Shown: in pieces, positions 1 through 7,256 of the stretch | Position numbering within the stretch: position 1 is the first letter of the stretch | How the letters are laid out: each line of letters opens with the position of its first letter | Assembly: GCA_964461105.1 (NCBI GenBank) | Contig: CAYWSY010000037.1 | Location: forward strand, 1 to 17,784 | Source: JAGVMG01 sp964461105 | GTDB lineage: Bacteria; Chlamydiota; Chlamydiia; Chlamydiales; Rhabdochlamydiaceae | DNA length: 17,784 nt | Direction: 5' to 3' | Translations under genes and position numbers: made by a program | The notes under the pieces: generated by a model | Seen by the model: the letters and a program-made list of their open reading frames with translations, nothing else | Databases searched by the model: none | Told to the model about the DNA's origin: nothing

Positions 1-429
1 AGGAGGGTCTGCTCTAAACAAGATGGAAAGCTCAGAGACAGGTCCGCGATGCTCTTTTGAAATCAATACTCCACTTAATTGCCACGCTCCTTCCTTGAGC
101 TCTGTCAGTTCCAACCCAAAAGTTAATTTTGAAAATGGATCAAATAAGATCCTCTTACGATCCCAATAAACCCTCCTTGTCAAACTGAGTCGCTTGATCG
201 CTTCCCACGAATGATCAGGAGAGATCCGAAACTGCGTAAAACTGTGGGAAGCGGGAATTGAAGAAATTTTTAGAGCGCGCATCTCCTCTTTCATTAACCA
301 TTGCAAGAGCTGCCGTTCCTGGGGATCGCTACAGCTGTTTAAACGCGCTTGAGTAAGAGGAGGCGTTCCTTCCAGGCGCACAATTAAATGTGGCGATCCT
401 ATTTCAAGATGGTAATTGAAATCTGTCAT
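1..429 (-). CDS. N-terminal part of an unrecognised protein, cut by the left window edge
   Basis: An open frame runs leftward from ATG at 429 to base 1 without a stop, giving 143 residues starting MTDFNYHLEIGSPHLIVRLE. No signal peptide or membrane segment is visible. The visible part is a mix of strand-like and charged segments, including YWDRKRILFDPFSKLTFGLE. This style reminds me of the poorly conserved N-terminal region that precedes the helicase core of chlamydial SNF2-family proteins, but no helicase motif lies in the window, so that is only a guess. The start has no Shine-Dalgarno sequence and lies 20 bp from the divergent start of the next gene. Continuous coding sense up to the edge makes a real gene likely; the function is unknown. 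Confidence 0.6.
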   Translation of the reverse strand, partial: MTDFNYHLEIGSPHLIVRLEGTPPLTQARLNSCSDPQERQLLQWLMKEEMRALKISSIPASHSFTQFRISPDHSWEAIKRLSLTRRVYWDRKRILFDPFSKLTFGLELTELKEGAWQLSGVLISKEHRGPVSELSILFRADPP

Positions 430-443
430 TAATTTGGTATACT
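416..443 (+). promoter_or_regulatory. Strong sigma-70-like promoter with extended -10, probably giving a leaderless transcript
   Basis: TTGAAA (416-421), a 16-bp spacer and TATACT (438-443), with TG at 435-436 forming an extended -10 (TGGTATACT). The expected transcription start, about 7 bp downstream, falls on or next to the ATG at 450. The -35 box lies inside the first codons of the divergent gene. Confidence 0.6.
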
Positions 444-449
444 CGTTAC

Positions 450-1265
450 ATGAAAAAAACACTCTGGAACACACACACGACTTGGGAAGCTGCCGAAGCC
501 GCTTGGGACAGCCAAGCCAAAAGCTGCTCAAGCGCCCATCCCCTAAAACAACTCTCCCATTTACCTAACATGCCTGGCATTACGGAAAAGACCGCCAAGG
601 GACTCAAATGGAAAAGCCTTAAATACCTCATCCGCCACGATCGAGAACGGATCTTACCACGTTATTTTTTTAAACATCCCTTCCGCTACGCCTGGAATTT
701 CCTTAAGTCCATCTTCCGCTCAACATCCTTTACGCGTGAAGGAGATCTCTTTTTCTACGGCTGCACATCGCTCGATGCATTTGAAAAGCTCCTTCTTACC
801 CCCAACTCTCTTCTCATTGTCGGCTTTTCGTATTGTCACAAACCTCTCGAATGCCCATCGGGAAGATTTACCGATCAGTGCATCCACGATCCTGAACATC
901 CGGTCTGCCGTCAATGTTTTATTGGAAAAGCGGTGCATGCCCTTCCCGAACAGAACGTTATTCCCTTGTTCATCCCCACCATCCATTACATTGGCAAGAA
1001 AATCTTCGAAATTGTCGAGCAACATCCCGACCGAAAAATTCTCTTCCTCATTACCGCCTGCGAAATGACCCTCAAGATGTTTGGCGATTGGGGCAACATG
1101 GTAAACGTCCAAGGGATCGGCGTGCGCTTAGACGGTCGGATTTGCAATACCATGAAAGCCTTTGAGCTCTCTGAAGAAGGGATCAAGCCAGGACTTACTG
1201 TCGTCCGAGCACCTACACAACAACAAATTCTCGATCTGATCAAACTTCGCCGTCAAATGAGATGA
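450..1265 (+). CDS. DUF116-like cysteine-containing protein
   Basis: 271 residues with no signal peptide. The C-terminal half resembles DUF116 proteins: a cysteine cluster (Cys129, 135, 144, 153, 156, with CRQCFIGKA at 153-161), then ITACEMTLKMFG (Cys204) and VQGIGVRLDGRICNT (Cys232). In DUF116 these correspond to a CxxCxIG segment followed by a 'CE...GV.L..dGC..T' segment; the biochemical role of that family is not known to me. The cysteines suggest metal or Fe-S binding, which is inference. The N-terminal 100 residues are basic and aromatic with no recognised domain. There is no Shine-Dalgarno sequence before the ATG, and a strong promoter places the transcript start at the start codon. The last 13 bp overlap the 3' end of convergent trhO. 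Confidence 0.7.
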   Translation: MKKTLWNTHTTWEAAEAAWDSQAKSCSSAHPLKQLSHLPNMPGITEKTAKGLKWKSLKYLIRHDRERILPRYFFKHPFRYAWNFLKSIFRSTSFTREGDLFFYGCTSLDAFEKLLLTPNSLLIVGFSYCHKPLECPSGRFTDQCIHDPEHPVCRQCFIGKAVHALPEQNVIPLFIPTIHYIGKKIFEIVEQHPDRKILFLITACEMTLKMFGDWGNMVNVQGIGVRLDGRICNTMKAFELSEEGIKPGLTVVRAPTQQQILDLIKLRRQMR

Positions 1266-2191
1266 GCCCTGCGAAACGGTTTTGGCCTTTCTGTTTTTTC
1301 AAACGGACGCATGCGCGGCTGATCTTGGCACCCCTCTGAGCAGCATCCATGCATCTTCTCTCCACAGTCAGGACAGCTTAAGAACATCTCATTGCAATCC
1401 ATATTGGCGCAATTATAATAAGCATCAGAAGAAACTCCGCAGTGAGCGCACGTCCCAATCACTTCTGAGGGTTCTTTGCTGATGGGAACTGCCAGTCGAT
1501 CATCAAACACAAAGAGCTTGCCTTTCCAATGGTCTTGACCTTCCTGCAATCCATAATTGATCACCCCGCCATCGAGTTGAAAAACCTGCTCAAATCCTTC
1601 TTTCTTTAATAGCGCCGAATACAGCTCGCAGCGAATCCCACCGGTGCAATACATCATCACTTTTGTGTGCTTGGGATCATGCTCTTCACGCAACTCGCGC
1701 GCATATTCAGGGAACTTGCGAAATTTATTTAATCTTGGGAGGTCCGCTCCTTCAAAGTGACCCACCTTCCACTCATAATCATTGCGGACATCGATTAAAA
1801 GCGTCTGATCATCTCTCTTTTCCAACATCTCTTTCCACTCAGATGGTGAGACATGCTTCCCTGTTAAAGCCATATCTACAGCCTCATCCATTGCCACAAT
1901 CTGTTTGCGGTATTTTACTGTCTTGCGAGGAAATACATGCTCAGGATGTGCGTGAATTTTAAAAATAACCTTTTCAAAGCGAGGATCACTTTTTAACCAG
2001 GCCATATATTTTTCCCCGTCTTCAGCCGAAGCGCTCATCTGACCGTTAATCCCCTCTTCAGAAATGTAGACTCTGCAGACAATGTCGAGATCCTTAATGA
2101 AGGCCTGGTGCTTGGCCACTTCGCTCCATGGATCAGCGATGGGGGTAAAGATGTAATAGGCCAAAACATAATAATCTTTTATTGATTCCAT
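1253..2191 (-). CDS. trhO: tRNA uridine(34) hydroxylase TrhO (YceA family, rhodanese domain)
   Basis: 312 residues. TrhO uses oxygen to hydroxylate wobble uridine 34, the first step towards 5-(carboxy)methoxyuridine in tRNAs. The N-terminal part (about 1-100) is the YceA-specific domain with VYISEEGINGQ at 41-51. A rhodanese domain follows at about 115-215, with IDVRNDYEW and the active-site loop CTGGIRCE holding the catalytic Cys182. The C-terminus carries a Cys-rich stretch (248, 251, 261, 266, 273, 276, 283, 284, 288), as in the longer members of the family, probably zinc-binding. The start is supported by GAGGAA six bases before ATG. It is divergent from rpsD and its 3' end overlaps the DUF116-like gene by 13 bp. 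I recall yceA next to rpsD in Chlamydia as well. Confidence 0.93.
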   Translation of the reverse strand: MESIKDYYVLAYYIFTPIADPWSEVAKHQAFIKDLDIVCRVYISEEGINGQMSASAEDGEKYMAWLKSDPRFEKVIFKIHAHPEHVFPRKTVKYRKQIVAMDEAVDMALTGKHVSPSEWKEMLEKRDDQTLLIDVRNDYEWKVGHFEGADLPRLNKFRKFPEYARELREEHDPKHTKVMMYCTGGIRCELYSALLKKEGFEQVFQLDGGVINYGLQEGQDHWKGKLFVFDDRLAVPISKEPSEVIGTCAHCGVSSDAYYNCANMDCNEMFLSCPDCGEKMHGCCSEGCQDQPRMRPFEKTERPKPFRRAHLI

Positions 2192-2265
2192 GATCGTTTC
2201 CTCAATCTATTTGAAGGAAAGAGTGTAACTTCCGAAACAAAAAAAAACCAGGGCAAATTGAGCGC

Positions 2266-2294
2266 TTTACAAAAATGAGTAAGTGCACTACGAT
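2266..2294 (+). promoter_or_regulatory. rpsD promoter
   Basis: TTTACA (2266-2271), a 17-bp spacer and TACGAT (2289-2294). This predicts a start near 2301 and a leader of about 37 nt containing the rpsD ribosome binding site. It also argues against the upstream in-frame ATG at 2275, which lies inside the promoter. Confidence 0.55.
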
Positions 2295-2337
2295 ACGTGT
2301 CTTTAATCCAATCCTTAAAGGTCCCTTAGGAGTTACA

Positions 2338-2958
2338 ATGGTTCGATACACTGGTCCTAAAAATCGCATTGCACGTCGATTTGGAGCAAATATTTTTGGA
2401 CGCGCACGCAACCCTCTCTTGCACAAACCAAACCCTCCTGGGGTGCATGGCGCAAAACGCAAGAAGAAATCTGACTACGGCGCACAACTTTTAGAACAAC
2501 AAAAACTTAAAGCTGTCTACGGAATGCTCACCCACACTCAACTTGTTCGCTACTACAAAGAAGCAGTTCGAAACAAGGGTAATACACCCTCACTTTTTGT
2601 CGAGCGCTTAGAGTGCCGTTTAGACAACATCGTCTATCGCCTCAAATTGGCTCCAACAATTTTTGCTGCCCAACAGCTCGTTTCCCACGGCCACATTCAA
2701 GTGAATGGCAAGAAAGTCGACCGCAGATCTTTCTTTGTACGCCCTGGAATGACAATTTCAATCAAACCAAAATCTCACAATATTCCGATTGTCAAACAAA
2801 GCATGCAGAGCGCTGCTTCAGCTGTACCTGAGTACTTAACAGTTGATGAGACAAAGTTCTCTGGACAACTGATTGTCTCCCCTCAGCTCGACCAGATCCC
2901 GCATCCTCTTGAAATCAACGTTCCTCTCATCTGCGAGTTCTTAGCTCACACAAACTAA
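2338..2958 (+). CDS. rpsD: 30S ribosomal protein S4
   Basis: 206 residues, close to the usual 200-209. S4 binds 16S rRNA early in small-subunit assembly and helps decoding fidelity. The N-terminal domain starts MVRYTGPKNRIARRFG, and the S4 RNA-binding domain follows from ERLECRLDNIVYR through AAQQLVSHGHIQVNGKKVD. The zinc-binding cysteines found near the N-terminus of many S4 proteins are absent, as in chlamydial S4. The start at 2338 is chosen over the in-frame ATG at 2275 for three reasons: the family begins with M-x-RYTGPK, AGGAG lies 5 nt upstream, and the promoter covers the longer version. It is monocistronic, with its own promoter upstream and a strong terminator downstream. Confidence 0.97.
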   Translation: MVRYTGPKNRIARRFGANIFGRARNPLLHKPNPPGVHGAKRKKKSDYGAQLLEQQKLKAVYGMLTHTQLVRYYKEAVRNKGNTPSLFVERLECRLDNIVYRLKLAPTIFAAQQLVSHGHIQVNGKKVDRRSFFVRPGMTISIKPKSHNIPIVKQSMQSAASAVPEYLTVDETKFSGQLIVSPQLDQIPHPLEINVPLICEFLAHTN

Positions 2959-2980
2959 AATGTGCCGAAAAGCGCATGAC

Positions 2981-3015
2981 AAAAAAAAGCAGTTCTGAAA
3001 AGAACTGCTTTTTTT
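2981..3015. terminator. Bidirectional intrinsic terminator between rpsD and the Inc-like gene
   Basis: The GC-containing stem GCAGTTCT / AGAACTGC (2989-2996 with 3001-3008) has a GAAA tetraloop and is extended by an 8-A run (2981-2988) facing a 7-T run (3009-3015). It works as an A-stem-U terminator in both directions and lies between two convergent genes. Confidence 0.9.
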
Positions 3016-3034
3016 GTATCGAAAGAAAACTCAA

Positions 3035-3418
3035 TTATCTCGCCCCAACCGTTAGATCTGGACCAGCAATACGCCGTCTAACTGCTGTCGAAACGCCTTG
3101 ACCAATTCCCTGAACGAGCGCTTGAACAAGTGTTTGCGCTACAAATTGGAAAGCCCCTGCAATCGCATAGCCAGAATGCTGAGCAATCGTTGAAAAATAA
3201 TTCTTCACATCTGTTGATCGAGGATCAATCCAAGCTGTAATTGAAGCGATCGAAATCGCAGCTCCCACAACAGCTAATACTGAAAAAGCAACTATTGCCA
3301 CTGTTGACGCTACGGTTGCAGCAGCAACAACGCTTGCAGCTGTACCGACAGCCAAAGCCGTTACTGTTGCAAACGCAACAGGATTAACACATCGACTAAC
3401 ACTACCTAGACTACCCAT
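3035..3418 (-). CDS. Small hydrophobic protein, candidate inclusion membrane (Inc-like) protein
   Basis: 127 residues. Residues 13-64 carry no charge and form a long Ala/Val/Ile-rich stretch compatible with two closely spaced membrane helices and a minimal turn, the bilobed arrangement typical of chlamydial Inc proteins. A shorter apolar segment lies at about 84-110, followed by a basic tail with RRR. There is no classical cleavable signal peptide. ATG at 3418 is preferred over the in-frame GTG at 3433 because GGAGG (3423-3427) lies just upstream of that ATG. I do not recognise a specific family. Inc proteins are exported by type III secretion into the vacuole membrane; assignment here rests on hydropathy alone. 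It is head to head with another orphan gene and shares a terminator with rpsD. Confidence 0.65.
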   Translation of the reverse strand: MGSLGSVSRCVNPVAFATVTALAVGTAASVVAAATVASTVAIVAFSVLAVVGAAISIASITAWIDPRSTDVKNYFSTIAQHSGYAIAGAFQFVAQTLVQALVQGIGQGVSTAVRRRIAGPDLTVGAR

Positions 3419-3451
3419 AAAACCTCCAAACACAGTTAATAAAGTGAAAAA

Positions 3452-3480
3452 ATGATAAATCCAAGTTCAATTAAACGCAA
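3452..3480 (-). promoter_or_regulatory. Possible promoter of the Inc-like gene
   Basis: On the minus strand TTGCGT (3480-3475), a 17-bp spacer and TATCAT (3457-3452). The predicted start is near 3445, giving a leader of roughly 27 nt that contains GGAGG. The region is very AT-rich, so chance matches are likely. Confidence 0.35.
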
Positions 3481-3536
3481 TTAATCAAATTAAACTTAAC
3501 TACTTAAAATCATGAATTAACAAAAAAGAACAACTC

Positions 3537-3566
3537 TTGACTTATTTGCTGATACCGTGATACAAT
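3537..3566 (+). promoter_or_regulatory. Strong promoter of the 373-aa orphan gene
   Basis: TTGACT (3537-3542), an 18-bp spacer and TACAAT (3561-3566), preceded by TG in extended -10 position (TGATACAAT). The predicted start is near 3573, leaving a leader of about 19 nt with no Shine-Dalgarno sequence before the ATG at 3592. Confidence 0.55.
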
Positions 3567-3591
3567 CACTTAAAAATTACATTTTAATCAT

Positions 3592-4713
3592 ATGGCAGCC
3601 AGCTCAGCAACCTCCTCTCACCGCGGGATTTTACCCATTTCCGCCACAAGCTCCTTAAAAACAACCGCTTCCCACGCTTCCGTGTTTGACCCGGAGCGGG
3701 CCCTCGCTAAATTAGAGATGCGCATTGCGGATTATTTCCTTAACTCATTAAGGGAAATTGTCTTAGCAACCCGTTTCAAAAGAGGAAAAACCCTTCACCA
3801 AGGGGCAAGAGCGCCTCACGGCTCCCAGGCAGCCCACCATTCGTTAATTCCCAATCCGCAGGACCTTGTCCTTGAAATGACGGTCGAGAAGGTCTTCAAA
3901 TCAACATTCACGCCGACAAAATCCCTCCCTTTTGTAAAAACGCGAACAGGTCTCGGAACTCCAGAGCTCATCCACTTGAAGGAAAATGCAACAAACCAAG
4001 ACACCTTCAAAACAAGACTTTTAGAAAAAATGCCGCAAGGGTCTGAGTCTTCATCAGTTGCCGGCACGAGCGCTTATTTGTTCAGCAATGCAACCATTGA
4101 TAACCCGATTGAATCCAACCAGCTCGACAGCAAGCTCGAGCGCACCATCGCTCCTATGCTTTGTAAATTACAAGAGGAAAGAGCAGCTGGACACATCGAT
4201 GCCATTCAATCGACACAACAATTGATCCTGTGGATGCATGGATTTTATCATGAGACATTGAGCAGCTGCAAAGCGCGCGAGGAAGACCTCAAAAACTGCC
4301 AGAGCATCTTAAGCAGCTCATCAGACTTTAACGCCATCATCGATATCCTCGAAAAGCGGCTTCCTTCCCTCCCCTCCATACGAATCCCCGCAAAAGTAAA
4401 AAAAGAGATTACTGCAGAGCAACTTACCACGCTCATCGAAAAAAAACTGGCTTCTCTAGCGCAATTCCAAAGAGAAGCGGACCTCTTTCTCAAACATCTA
4501 GAACAATACGATTCTCCATGCACGCTTCTTGCATTGCAACTTGCACTGTTTGGAATCGTAGAAGAAAATGGGGAGCGCCGCCAGCCAACGAATGAGGAAC
4601 TGCGCGCTGCAGTCTTTGCTACTTTAAAGCCTGATCCTCATTATCCTATAAAGCGCAGGAGAACCATAACCAAAGCACATTTCAGAACTGCACCGCAGTC
4701 TCCTTCTTATTAA
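3592..4713 (+). CDS. Unrecognised 373-aa protein with Ser/Thr/Ala-rich N-terminus, candidate secreted effector
   Basis: I do not recognise a domain. The first 32 residues are rich in Ser, Thr and Ala, contain no acidic residue and have no hydrophobic core. This is the composition often seen in type III secretion signals, not in Sec signals. Residues about 175-345 look largely helical and charged (e.g. KLERTIAPMLCKLQEERAAG). The C-terminus has a basic KRRR patch at 354-357 and ends in a Ser/Pro-rich tail. No membrane segment is seen. It has its own strong promoter and sits beside the Inc-like gene, between conserved housekeeping genes. Its last 32 bp overlap the 3' end of convergent murJ. An effector role is inferred from composition and neighbourhood only. 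Confidence 0.75.
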   Translation: MAASSATSSHRGILPISATSSLKTTASHASVFDPERALAKLEMRIADYFLNSLREIVLATRFKRGKTLHQGARAPHGSQAAHHSLIPNPQDLVLEMTVEKVFKSTFTPTKSLPFVKTRTGLGTPELIHLKENATNQDTFKTRLLEKMPQGSESSSVAGTSAYLFSNATIDNPIESNQLDSKLERTIAPMLCKLQEERAAGHIDAIQSTQQLILWMHGFYHETLSSCKAREEDLKNCQSILSSSSDFNAIIDILEKRLPSLPSIRIPAKVKKEITAEQLTTLIEKKLASLAQFQREADLFLKHLEQYDSPCTLLALQLALFGIVEENGERRQPTNEELRAAVFATLKPDPHYPIKRRRTITKAHFRTAPQSPSY

Positions 4714-6307
4714 TTCCAACAAGTTCGAGCAAATCGCTTGCTTGGAACAACCAGGCATAAGAGAACAGAATCAATCCAAACGTCCCTGCCAAAGCCATGA
4801 ATTGAAGCGCTTGCATGGAAAATGTTCGGGCAAATAGAGCAGGAGGCTGCCCCAGTAACATTTGCGACATCGGATCTTGCACCAAAAAAGCTCCCACAAG
4901 AACAGTCACTAAAGAAGCAATGATTGTGCAAGCCGCCGTTTTCCAAAAAGAACTGATCATTTCCCGATCCCAAATAGTTCCCATTTGCTTGGACAATGAG
5001 TAAGACAAATAGAAATAGTTCATCCAAGCAGAAACACTCGTTGCTACTGCGATACTAAATGCTCCCCAATTCAAAGCAAAAACAAAAAAAGATGAAAGCG
5101 CCACGTTAATTATCACAGAATATAGAGAAGCAAACATCGGCGTGCGATAGTCTTTCTTGGCATAAAAAGCGGGAGCGAGAAGCAAGACGAGAACCGCTGG
5201 GACAAGTCCAATCCCATAACCCCACAGACACATGATGGTATGATAGGTCGCCTCAGAAGTGAAATCGCCCCGTCCATAGATGAGGTTGACAGAAGCAGCT
5301 CCGAGAACAAAAATGCCCATTGTACATGGGAAAATCAGGCTAAAGCTCCGCTTGTATGCGAATCGAAGAAGGCGCATATAGGGCTCTAATGCCCCCTCAC
5401 GAATGGCTCGCGAAAGTGGAGGAAAAATCGCCGCAGAAAGAGCAATTCCAAACAATGCTAACGGCAGCTGTTGCATCCGAATTGCAAACCACAGGTAAGC
5501 TGGCCCTTCTAATGAAGCGAACCTTGCAAATACCCCGTCGAGCGCTGAATTAACTTGAACCGCGCCGACTCCAATAACACCAAGGAGCACTGGCTTGATC
5601 ACCTGACGCATTTCTACAGAAAACACCCGCGCATTAACTAATTCTTTCCAAGACAAGCTCTTTCTTAAAAAAACTAGTGTCTGAGGAAGAATCGCTAGCC
5701 ACTGCATCATAAAAGCCACAACGACCCCTAAGGAAAGGATCACCATGGCAGCAGATGGTTCCCTATCTTTTTGCCAATAGGCAGCTGCCATCCAGACAAG
5801 ATTGAATGCGACGGGAGCAAAACCGGTCATAAAAAATTTTTTCTCGCACTGCAACAACCCGCTGCAAAGCCCAAATAAACAAATAAATAACACTCCAGGA
5901 AGCATGAGCATAGTAAGGGAAAGAATCTGCATGGCATCCCCACTTAAATGCCCCCATTTCCAGATACCTGCCAAAACTAACATTCCAAGAACAATGATTA
6001 CAGAGAGCAAGGAGAGCAGCGAGAAAAACAAATCGCGAAAAAATAAAGAGCCCTCTTGAGGAGAGCGCATCCTGAGCTGAACAAAATGGGGAATAAATCC
6101 CGAGGGCAAAGGGCCCTCGCCAAACAGGCGACGGATGAGATTGGCAAAGCGAAAGGCAACCATAAACGCAGCAACTGCTGGATTGCTCCCAAAGCAAAAT
6201 GCCATCGTCATATCTCTACCAAGTCCTGTGACTCGGCTCAAAAAAGTGCCTGTCAAAAATGAACATGTGGACCTGGAAATGCTCTTTGGGGTGTCCTGAA
6301 CGGTCAT
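4682..6307 (-). CDS. murJ: Lipid II flippase MurJ (MviN)
   Basis: 541 residues, an integral inner-membrane protein of the MOP superfamily that moves lipid II across the membrane for peptidoglycan synthesis. Family signatures at the N-terminus are SRVTGLGRD (24-32, two conserved arginines) and FRFANLIRRLFGEGPLP (52-68). About 14 hydrophobic segments follow. The acidic residue normally preceding 'AF.VAF' (Asp39 in E. coli) appears as Ala46 here. ATG at 6307 is chosen over the longer frame from 6391 because AGGAG (6316-6320) lies 8 nt upstream and the family starts near this point. It is divergent from nfo. Its 3' end overlaps the orphan gene by 32 bp. Confidence 0.93.
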   Translation of the reverse strand: MTVQDTPKSISRSTCSFLTGTFLSRVTGLGRDMTMAFCFGSNPAVAAFMVAFRFANLIRRLFGEGPLPSGFIPHFVQLRMRSPQEGSLFFRDLFFSLLSLLSVIIVLGMLVLAGIWKWGHLSGDAMQILSLTMLMLPGVLFICLFGLCSGLLQCEKKFFMTGFAPVAFNLVWMAAAYWQKDREPSAAMVILSLGVVVAFMMQWLAILPQTLVFLRKSLSWKELVNARVFSVEMRQVIKPVLLGVIGVGAVQVNSALDGVFARFASLEGPAYLWFAIRMQQLPLALFGIALSAAIFPPLSRAIREGALEPYMRLLRFAYKRSFSLIFPCTMGIFVLGAASVNLIYGRGDFTSEATYHTIMCLWGYGIGLVPAVLVLLLAPAFYAKKDYRTPMFASLYSVIINVALSSFFVFALNWGAFSIAVATSVSAWMNYFYLSYSLSKQMGTIWDREMISSFWKTAACTIIASLVTVLVGAFLVQDPMSQMLLGQPPALFARTFSMQALQFMALAGTFGLILFSYAWLFQASDLLELVGINKKETAVQF

Positions 6308-6329
6308 GGTAAAAACTCCTAGAGAAGGA

Positions 6330-6358
6330 TTGTCAAGATCTATTCCATGCTTTATACT
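6330..6358 (+). promoter_or_regulatory. nfo-asnS promoter
   Basis: TTGTCA (6330-6335), a 17-bp spacer and TATACT (6353-6358), close to consensus. The predicted start is near 6365, giving a leader of about 18 nt without a Shine-Dalgarno sequence before the nfo ATG at 6383. Confidence 0.6.
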
Positions 6359-6380
6359 TGATTTTTTTGTAATTGCACAA
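6351..6380 (-). promoter_or_regulatory. Possible murJ promoter overlapping the nfo promoter
   Basis: Minus strand TTGTGC (6380-6375), an 18-bp spacer and TATAAA (6356-6351). The -10 shares bases with the nfo -10 at 6353-6358. The -35 is weak. The predicted murJ leader, about 37 nt, would include AGGAG. Confidence 0.35.
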
Positions 6381-6382
6381 TC

Positions 6383-7252
6383 ATGAAACACACACCTGCT
6401 GAAGATTTACTGATCGGCGCCCATACATCCGCTCAAGGTGGAGTGCATATGGCGCTCCTCCAAGCCAAAGAAATTGGCGCTACCACCTGCCAGTTGTTTA
6501 CAAGCAATCAAAAACGCTGGGCTGGCAAACCGATCAATGAAGAGGAGCTCGCTCGCTGGGAAGAGGCGCTTTTAGAGACTGGCCTTAAAAAAATCATGTG
6601 CCATGACAGCTATTTGATTAATTTAGGATCTCCGAAGCCTGATGGACTTGAAAAAAGCCTCAAAGCATTTAAAGAGGAACTCCAACGATGTCAGCAATTG
6701 AAACTCTCCTTTCTTAACTTTCATCCGGGTGCGGCTCTCGATAGTTCTGAAGAGGATTGTTTAAACACCATCGTAGAGAGCTTATTACATCTCCAATCTT
6801 TGGCAGATAAAGGCCCAACGCGCTTGCTTCTTGAAACAACTGCCGGTCAAGGCTCCTGTGTCGGCCATCAATTTGAGCACTTAGGCTATATCATCGATCG
6901 CGTGCATCGAAAAATCCCCATTGGTGTTTGCATCGATACCTGCCACATCTTTGCTGCAGGCTACGACATCCGCACAAAAGCGGCCTGGGACCAAACGCTT
7001 CACGACTTCGATAAGAAAGTTGGGCTGAAACATCTCTATGCTTTTCATGTCAACGATTCCATGAAACCTCTCGGTTCCAGGAGAGATCGCCATGCTCCTT
7101 TAGGCGAAGGTGAAATTGGAATCGAATGCTTTAAAGTGATGATGACGCACCCCTTAATTCGAGAAATCCCTAAATATTTAGAAACACCAGATGGCCCGCC
7201 CCTTTGGATAAAAGAGATCGCCATGCTCCGTAAATTTGCAAAACACTCCTAA
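6383..7252 (+). CDS. nfo: Endonuclease IV (AP endonuclease)
   Basis: 289 residues, typical for the family. It cleaves DNA 5' of abasic sites and removes 3'-blocking groups in base excision repair, using three zinc ions on a TIM barrel. All nine metal ligands can be assigned: His74 (CHDSY), His114 (NFHPGA), Glu151 (LLLETTAG), Asp185 and His188 (CIDTCH), His222 (FHVNDS), Asp235 and His237 (RRDRHAPLG) and Glu267 (LETPDG). The start at 6383 puts IGAHTSAQGG at residues 11-20, as expected. No ribosome binding site is visible. asnS follows after 4 bp, so the two are very likely co-transcribed. The enzyme should be active. Confidence 0.96.
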   Translation: MKHTPAEDLLIGAHTSAQGGVHMALLQAKEIGATTCQLFTSNQKRWAGKPINEEELARWEEALLETGLKKIMCHDSYLINLGSPKPDGLEKSLKAFKEELQRCQQLKLSFLNFHPGAALDSSEEDCLNTIVESLLHLQSLADKGPTRLLLETTAGQGSCVGHQFEHLGYIIDRVHRKIPIGVCIDTCHIFAAGYDIRTKAAWDQTLHDFDKKVGLKHLYAFHVNDSMKPLGSRRDRHAPLGEGEIGIECFKVMMTHPLIREIPKYLETPDGPPLWIKEIAMLRKFAKHS

Positions 7253-7256
7253 TCAC

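Noticed and set aside
720..1112. 130-residue open frame on the minus strand inside the DUF116-like gene
   Set aside because: It lies fully antisense to a better-supported gene, has no ribosome binding site and its composition does not resemble a conserved protein.
2275..2337. Upstream in-frame ATG extending rpsD by 21 residues
   Set aside because: The extension overlaps the predicted promoter, lacks S4 similarity, and the ATG at 2338 has AGGAG at good spacing.
3434..3536. AT-rich intergenic tract as a possible origin or DnaA-box cluster
   Set aside because: No repeated TTATCCACA-like boxes are present; the AT richness is explained by two opposing promoters.
5763..6197. 144-residue frame on the same strand as murJ but in another frame
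   Set aside because: It is a shadow of the murJ membrane-protein sequence; the murJ frame carries the conserved motifs without interruption.
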